A DNA stretch of 64,000 nucleotides from assembly GCA_030770425.1 (NCBI GenBank), contig JASJFT010000001.1, forward strand, positions 1 through 64,000. The letters are read 5' to 3'. This DNA is from Darksidea phi. Its lineage: Eukaryota; Ascomycota; Dothideomycetes; Pleosporales; Lentitheciaceae. Shown one piece after another: positions 58,411 to 64,000 of this stretch. The position numbers and the translations under genes were made by a program. Each line of letters opens with the position of its first letter. Position 1 is the stretch's first letter. Under the pieces are notes generated by a model. That model saw nothing but the letters and a program-made list of their open reading frames with translations, ran no database searches and had not been told where the DNA came from.

Positions 58411-60504
58411 TCAGTGTCGGGACTCTCGCTCTACGTATCTTACCAAGTGCTCGGGCATAGTTACTCCGTCCTCTTCCTCTGCGTTAGCCAAAGCTTCCAG
58501 CTCTTTTGCCAAAGCAATGCCCTCAGCTCTTCCCCTATCCACATCAACCAGTATCATAATCGGGAAAGGCAGCCCAATCAAGATGGCCAAGAACCAGAAT
58601 GCCTGTTTCACGGTCAGTACACACCCTGTCACGTCAGGATCGAGAGGTAGGAACATGGACTTACAGGCCTAATCTCCCCATACGCGTCAGTAATCGCGCC
58701 TACAATAGCAGGCCCGAATATGCTACTACCCTTGTCGGTAATGGCATACAACGCATAGAACGCTGCCTCGTATCCCGGTGGAATCAGTTCTCCGAACAAA
58801 CTCCTACAGTAACTGCTCAGACCGCCTAGCACGAAGCCGTATACAGCGCCGAGCGGATACATCTCCCACTGCTGCTGCAGTCCGAAGACGCCAAGACGCT
58901 GGATGGCGGGTATATAGCCGAGCAGACCATATAATGGGATGAGTTCAAATAAGAGGATACATGCGAGGATCGTCTGCGAGGGTTTGAGACGGAGATAGAT
59001 GCTTATGCGTGACCATGTAAAAGCGCCCAATACACCGCTTACGGTTGCGATAACATTAATGAGCGCGAGCATGGCGTAGCCCATCCCAAGGGTAGTTTTT
59101 GCGAAGAGGACTGCTGTGCCTGAGACGGTGGCTATGCTGTCGCTAAGCAGGAACCAGGCCGTGAGGAACAGAAGGACGTCTTTCAGATGGCGGGCATGCT
59201 TTGCTGTTCGCCCAAGAGATTTCCACGAGTAAGTGAAGTAAGCGAGGCCGGTTGCAAGGTTACCCTTTTGCGCGGAGATGTGGAGCGGTGGACCGGGCCG
59301 GGGGCGTAACCACATAGCTGTCGGGATGGTGAAGACGAACCACCAAGCGCCTATTATGAAGAGGACTACACGCAGACCAAAATTTGAGTTGCGGAAAGCG
59401 ATTACAACGAGTATTGACATCGTTTGAACAAAAAGAGCTGCGATGTAACCGATCGCGATACCATATGATGAAATCTTTGTAGATAATGCTAATTCCTGCG
59501 AAGGAGCCACGCCGGAGGTTGGATTTGGCACTGTGAGATCTGCGGCGGATTGGGTTCGTGGAAGGAGGGCGGTTGTGGCGTCTACCACGTCATCTAGGAC
59601 GTTCTCCTCTCGCGCAAGCTCGTTGGAGTATTGAGCGTCGCAAACGATGGATGACTCGTTGGGGGATTCGGTGGAATCGTCATCTAGGTAGCTTGACACC
59701 CTAGATATATTTGCATATCGAACGGTTGGGTGGAATCTCACGAGTAGTGGCAAGAAGGAGTTCAACAGTACAAAGCTAGCCCCGAAGCAAGTGTTTGCGA
59801 CGATGGCGAAAACGGCGCCCAGAAGGTAGACCTTTGGTACAACTGGTAGGAAGAGCATCGTTGCGGTGCTGCCTATGAAAGCGAACCAAAGTAGTAACGT
59901 CTTGCGAAAACGACCGTGGTCTGCGGCGCCTGACATGGAGATGATGAGGAGCGCTTGGATTAAAACGCTCAAACTGAAGGTGTACATGGCGAAGGAAGCA
60001 GTGTTGATCTCGACGCCAAGGAGGTAGACAACACATTGTCCCTTCTCCTGAGGCGGGGAGAGGGCGGAATAGAGGGGCGTGGTTGGGAGGGATGCTTTGC
60101 ATGGTGTGGTGCGGTCAGGGAGGAGGACGCCATTCTCGCGCGCAAGTTGCTCGAGGGTTACGGGGATGAAGCTGCCGATGCCACAGACTACGAAGACCTG
60201 TCTAGCTGTTAACTCATCTGCGCATCTTGAAGCGGACCTGAAGCTTCGTGAAGCGCGACCGTACCTCGGCAGCCCAGCCGTACATGTAGAAGCCTGACAG
60301 CTCCTTGTCGCTTGTTAGGCGCGTATCCTCTCCCTCGTAATGTGGGGGGGACGGATTGGAATCCGTGGCGGAGGTTTCCTCAGACATGCTTTGCTCGTCA
60401 TCGGCTTCGTTGCTCGGCGACAACGAGGGGGTCTTGGAGAAGGTTGAAGCATGGCGGAGGAAGTCCGGACGTGGAGGTGGTTGCTCTGGCGCACGGGGCG
60501 TCAT
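58411..60504 (-). CDS. atg22: Vacuolar amino-acid effluxer Atg22 (MFS-like)
   Basis: Three exons on the minus strand: 60265-60504, 58665-60197 and 58411-58602 (introns 67 and 62 nt, phase 0), giving 654 residues. A hydrophilic Pro/Ser-rich N-tail is followed by [37 protein letters not shown], a hallmark of Atg22, joined across intron 1. About twelve hydrophobic spans follow, with a large hydrophilic loop near the middle (ESPNESS...). Other landmarks are [13 protein letters not shown] and [34 protein letters not shown]. Atg22 exports leucine and other amino acids from the vacuole after autophagic breakdown. The short third exon adds the last membrane helix and an acidic tail. Confidence 0.94.
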
Positions 60505-61462
60505 TGTTCTCCACGCTGGCGGGGGGCGGCTGGGATTGGCGCCGAATCCGTCACCTCGACTTCGCCATGGCAGAAGATAGAGAGTTCGCAGGAGGAGACT
60601 GGTCAGGGAGCCCGTAGCCTCGGACAGAGAAGGGGAGAGGGTTCAGGTGGCACTGGAGGGGAAGCCGGCGCGGAAACGGCAGCTCTGCGACATGTTGGCG
60701 GGAGATCTGGCGCCGTGCAGCGTGCATAGAGATGCAGGCCCGGTGACTGATAGGCATGTGACGACCCAAGCCGAGCAGTGTGAGTATTGAAGCCAGGCCA
60801 GACGCGGTGATGTCCGAGATTGTGCACCGAACATGCTCGCGCAGCTGCGTTTACAGTTTATGCAGACGAGCATGGCGCGGCACTGAAGCGGCTTATTCAC
60901 CGAGGCGTCTCATTGTTTGACCGCCAAGCCGTGCTGGGCTGGGCTGGCCCGGGCTGCACCTGCAACCTCATTCCACATGCCAGCAACGTCAACACCACAC
61001 CACACCACACCACACCATACACCATACCAGTCCCGACTCTCTGACCAGCGCGATTCGCCATTCTCTCCGATACCCCCGCGCCGACGTTTCCGCCCATCTC
61101 AGCGCCCGACAGCGACATGACGAGATAGCCCCAGCCGCGAGCCCTTTCACCCGCTCCCTTCGCCCAGCTGCTTCCACCTTGACCTCGACCCCGACCCCGG
61201 CCGCCGCGCACCGCAGGACACCATACGCACATATTCTCACTCTGTTCACTGCGCGCCCCTCCCACCACATCCCCGGCGCAAATCGCAACTCAGCTTCCGG
61301 AGGCCGCCCCTACTTGTGCAATATCTCCACCACTCTCCACAACGCATCTGACTCAAGATATCGTCGGCGCAAACACCCACGCGGGCGGAGGAAGCGGGGA
61401 AGGCTGCGCAGAGCGGCGGGAGTGGCGCGCGCGTCGAAGGGCTGCAGATCCAGGGCCAGAGT
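60505..61462. promoter_or_regulatory. Divergent ATG22/MED14 promoter region
   Basis: 958 bp between the two start codons. 61040-61380 is C-rich on the + strand and fits the MED14 leader. No other gene supported. Confidence 0.5.
60991..61020. repeat. ACACC pentanucleotide microsatellite
   Basis: A short tract of about five ACACC units, followed by two degenerate ACCAT units, in the ATG22/MED14 promoter. Length is likely to vary between strains. Confidence 0.8.
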
Positions 61463-64000
61463 ATGCCAGGCATTCTGGCCATGGCTTCTCGCGGCGCGGA
61501 AGGAGCTTCAGGATCAAGAGAGGGGGAAAGTAAGAAGCGTAGCTTCGATGGCAAACTGGTCAACGGCGAGCGCAATACTCCTAGGACGGACGCCCCCGCG
61601 GGCGACCCCGCTACCAATGGAGCCGTGAGCGCGCCCAGCGTGAACGGCATCTCCATGCCAGTACCTACAGCGGCGATGCCGGTGGCAGACCAGATGGCGC
61701 AGCTGCCGCCCGAGCTGGAACAACTGTCCTCCGAGCATTATCACCCTCTTGGAAAACTGATGCTGCGCATTGGCCAGGAATGCTTCAATGACCTCAGTGA
61801 GGTGCTCCAGAAGATGGCCGACCTGCCTTCTAACCTACAAGCCAATGGCGGTATGATCAACGGCCACAGCATGGCGAATGGTGGCCAGGACAACACAGAG
61901 CTGAGCAAGCAGAAGAAACTCCTCTTGTTGCAATTCGCCCAAGTGAACAGAGCCAAATTCATCAAGCTGCTAGTTCTCGCCGAGTGGGGCAAAAGAGCGT
62001 CAGCCGATGTCGCCAAATGCATTGATTTGTTCATGTGGGAAAGAGAGCAAAGCACTGCCATGGATTCCGTGGATGATACAATACACTGGTTGAAGATGTG
62101 GTCCGCTCATGCGAGGCAATCCAATCCCGATATCAGGACGGCACTAGAGATTCTGGCGACTAAAAAGGCGGAATGGATACCAGACGTGAGCCACCCCTGA
62201 ATTGTATAGTAAGCATGCGACTAACAGGCTGTAGCTGGGGTACATACCGCCCGAAACAACCTCATCCGAAAAGGCGCTGAAGCTGTTGCGATACATGAAC
62301 ACCTCGCTCTCCATACGGCTCACCGTGCATGAGGATCTACCCCGTCAGATGCAAAAATGGCGCGTGGAATCCGGTCGAGCGACTTTCGTCGTTGATGACG
62401 AGTTCGAACTTGACCTGCTATCCTTTGTAGAGGACACTTCGGAACAGTGGCATTTCATTGATCTCCGACTCCTCTTCTCACCAGCGCCAAACATTACCCT
62501 GGGAAGTCGCTTCCAATTCGAGCTAAAAATGCAGCTGGATAAAATCCTCAGAGAGAATGGGCTAAGGATGTGTTTCGATTATCTACACAATTTCATTCTC
62601 ACCCACAAGATCAATGTTCTCCGATCACAAGCATATGAACTTGTCCGCACCGGCTGGACTGGTTCGCTCAAGGTGGAGCCAGTCCATCGTGGGCTCGTGA
62701 TACAGTACTGGATAGATAAAGCTGGCAAGAAGAATTGGATTGAGATTGGAATATCCACCAACAAGCCCATGAATGGCAAGGCGTCATGGAGAGGTCCGCC
62801 AATCCCGTCTCTAGCAGTACGCTGGTTCCGTCACGGTGTGGAAGTCAAAGATGCCAACCTCAACTTCGATTGGAACAACGTTTCTATGGAGCGGATGCTG
62901 AAACACGTCATAGCACGGCATATCGTGCATCTGCTACGAACAACACACCAAAATCTCAATCCTGCGATGGCTATCAAAGCGACATTCTCGGAAACTGAGC
63001 CGTCCGAATGTATGCTCGGGGCTTCCATGGGCTCTGCCAACGCAACGACGCTGTCAGTCGAACCGGTGACCGGCAAATACATTTTGCAACCCATTACGCC
63101 GCTTTCATCGAGCGCGGAAAACATCATCAACCGCCCTCAAGAAGTGTCAAATACAGGCGCAATCATAACGCAACTTCTAGCTAGATCAATCATCGATCGT
63201 GTCCAAAGAATCGCGCAGCAGGTTGGATGGCAGCAAATTAAGCGGCAATCATTACGTTTGGATGTCATGAAGGCAGCAGTTGGACTAGAAGTATTACAGT
63301 ATGTGCTATATTGGCCTCGAGGTTGGACACCTACGTGGGCCTTGGCTGCTGTTGTGGATGCCTCAGGCGAGACCTGGTGGATCTGCGAGATAGGCTCTAC
63401 GGGCAGTACTGTCGAGTCCGCCCGCCAGATCGCCATAGAAAAACTGGAGGGCCATTCACCGCCGATCAACCGCACCACTCTGTGTGGAATTGGGAGGATT
63501 GCGGTTCATACACTCGCCTATCATGTCACTACACGGGAGTTGGAGAAGAGGGGCAAAGCCTTTAGCCTTGGGGATGAATTCGCTCAATGCCGGCATCACT
63601 CTGCGTCTCGAGGCGTTGTGCGTGGTTGGGTGTTGCATCTCAAGACAGCAGATTTGCTTGCATTGAAGCCAGACGAACCACCTTGGCTAGAACCCGGAAT
63701 GCGCGTTATGTGTCAAGGCCTTCGGTCGGACTCCCGGAACATCTGGCACATTGCGTCAGGCACCATGCTCCCTGATGCGGCTGCTGATATGAAGAAGCTC
63801 ATGTCAGCTTCTCCACAAAAGAATTTCAGCTTCTCGGAAGGTGGTCACTTCCATATCCTCCTGTGCACGCCATTTGGAGAGGAAGTCGTTTCAGAATTGA
63901 AAGCGCGACTGCGAGATCTAGACCGCCTGCGCTCGTTCGCGGCAACACTTCAGAAACGCAAGATGCCACTCAGGTCCTCGTCTTTGCAGCAAGTACAGTT
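61463..64000 (+). CDS. med14: Mediator subunit 14 (Med14/Rgr1), 3' end outside window
   Basis: Exon 1 is 61463-62185 and exon 2 runs from 62235 (49-nt intron) open to the window end; I read the frame through 64000 without a stop, giving 829 visible residues. Fungal Med14 is usually above 1000 residues, so the C-terminus is missing. The first 80 residues are disordered. The Med14 N-terminal domain then begins at LPPELEQLSSEHYHPLGKL, with LLLLQFAQVNRAKFIKLLVLAEWGK, and continues after the intron as LGYIPPETTSSEKALKLLRYMNTSLSIRL. Med14 is the backbone linking head, middle and tail of Mediator on RNA polymerase II. A second ATG at 61481 is also a possible start. Confidence 0.93.

Overview
The window looks like a stretch of a filamentous ascomycete (Pezizomycotina) chromosome. 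Genes are split by many short introns (mostly 46-75 nt) with GT...AG ends, coding sequence is GC-rich, and the proteins are typical fungal nuclear and cell-wall proteins. The left end carries the mark of repeat-induced point mutation (RIP), which is known in Pezizomycotina. I cannot fix the class or genus; a dothideomycete is a guess.

Layout. 1-5746 is a very AT-rich block with no gene. By eye it has no CpA and only one TpG (at 5461), so it has no ATG on either strand. It is best read as a saturated RIP relic of a repeat, with a 93-bp tandem duplication and traces of lysine-rich coding sequence. From 5747 to 64000 the sequence is an ordinary gene-rich euchromatic region, with 20 intact gene models, one probable frameshifted small gene and one gene cut by the window end.

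Genes from left to right: a beta-propeller protein (candidate nucleoporin Nup37, +); SMC6 (+); a large F-box protein (+); APC2 (+); a 2.4-kb gene-free stretch; a secreted GH17 glucanase (+); an NADP-dependent SDR reductase (-); a cupin protein (-); a second F-box protein (+); LST7/folliculin (+); a small frameshifted conserved gene (+); TIP20/RINT-1 (-); NOP9 (+); a PLP decarboxylase (+); GUP1 (-); ARP4 (+); proteasome beta-2 PUP1 (-); NUP159 (+); ASF1 (+); the chitin synthase activator CHS4/SKT5 (+); HOP2 (+); ATG22 (-); and MED14 (+, 3' end outside the window).

How they fit together. There is no operon or biosynthetic cluster. Most genes are core machinery: chromatin and DNA (Smc6, Asf1, Arp4, Hop2), transcription (Med14), nuclear pore (Nup159, candidate Nup37), ubiquitin and proteasome (Apc2, Pup1, two F-box proteins), ribosome biogenesis (Nop9), membrane traffic and nutrient signalling (Tip20, Lst7, Atg22, Gup1), and cell wall (GH17 glucanase, Chs4). 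Divergent pairs share short promoters (TIP20/NOP9, GUP1/ARP4, PUP1/NUP159, ATG22/MED14). All exon maps were built by hand from splice motifs, reading-frame continuity and expected family sequence, and have not been checked against transcripts.
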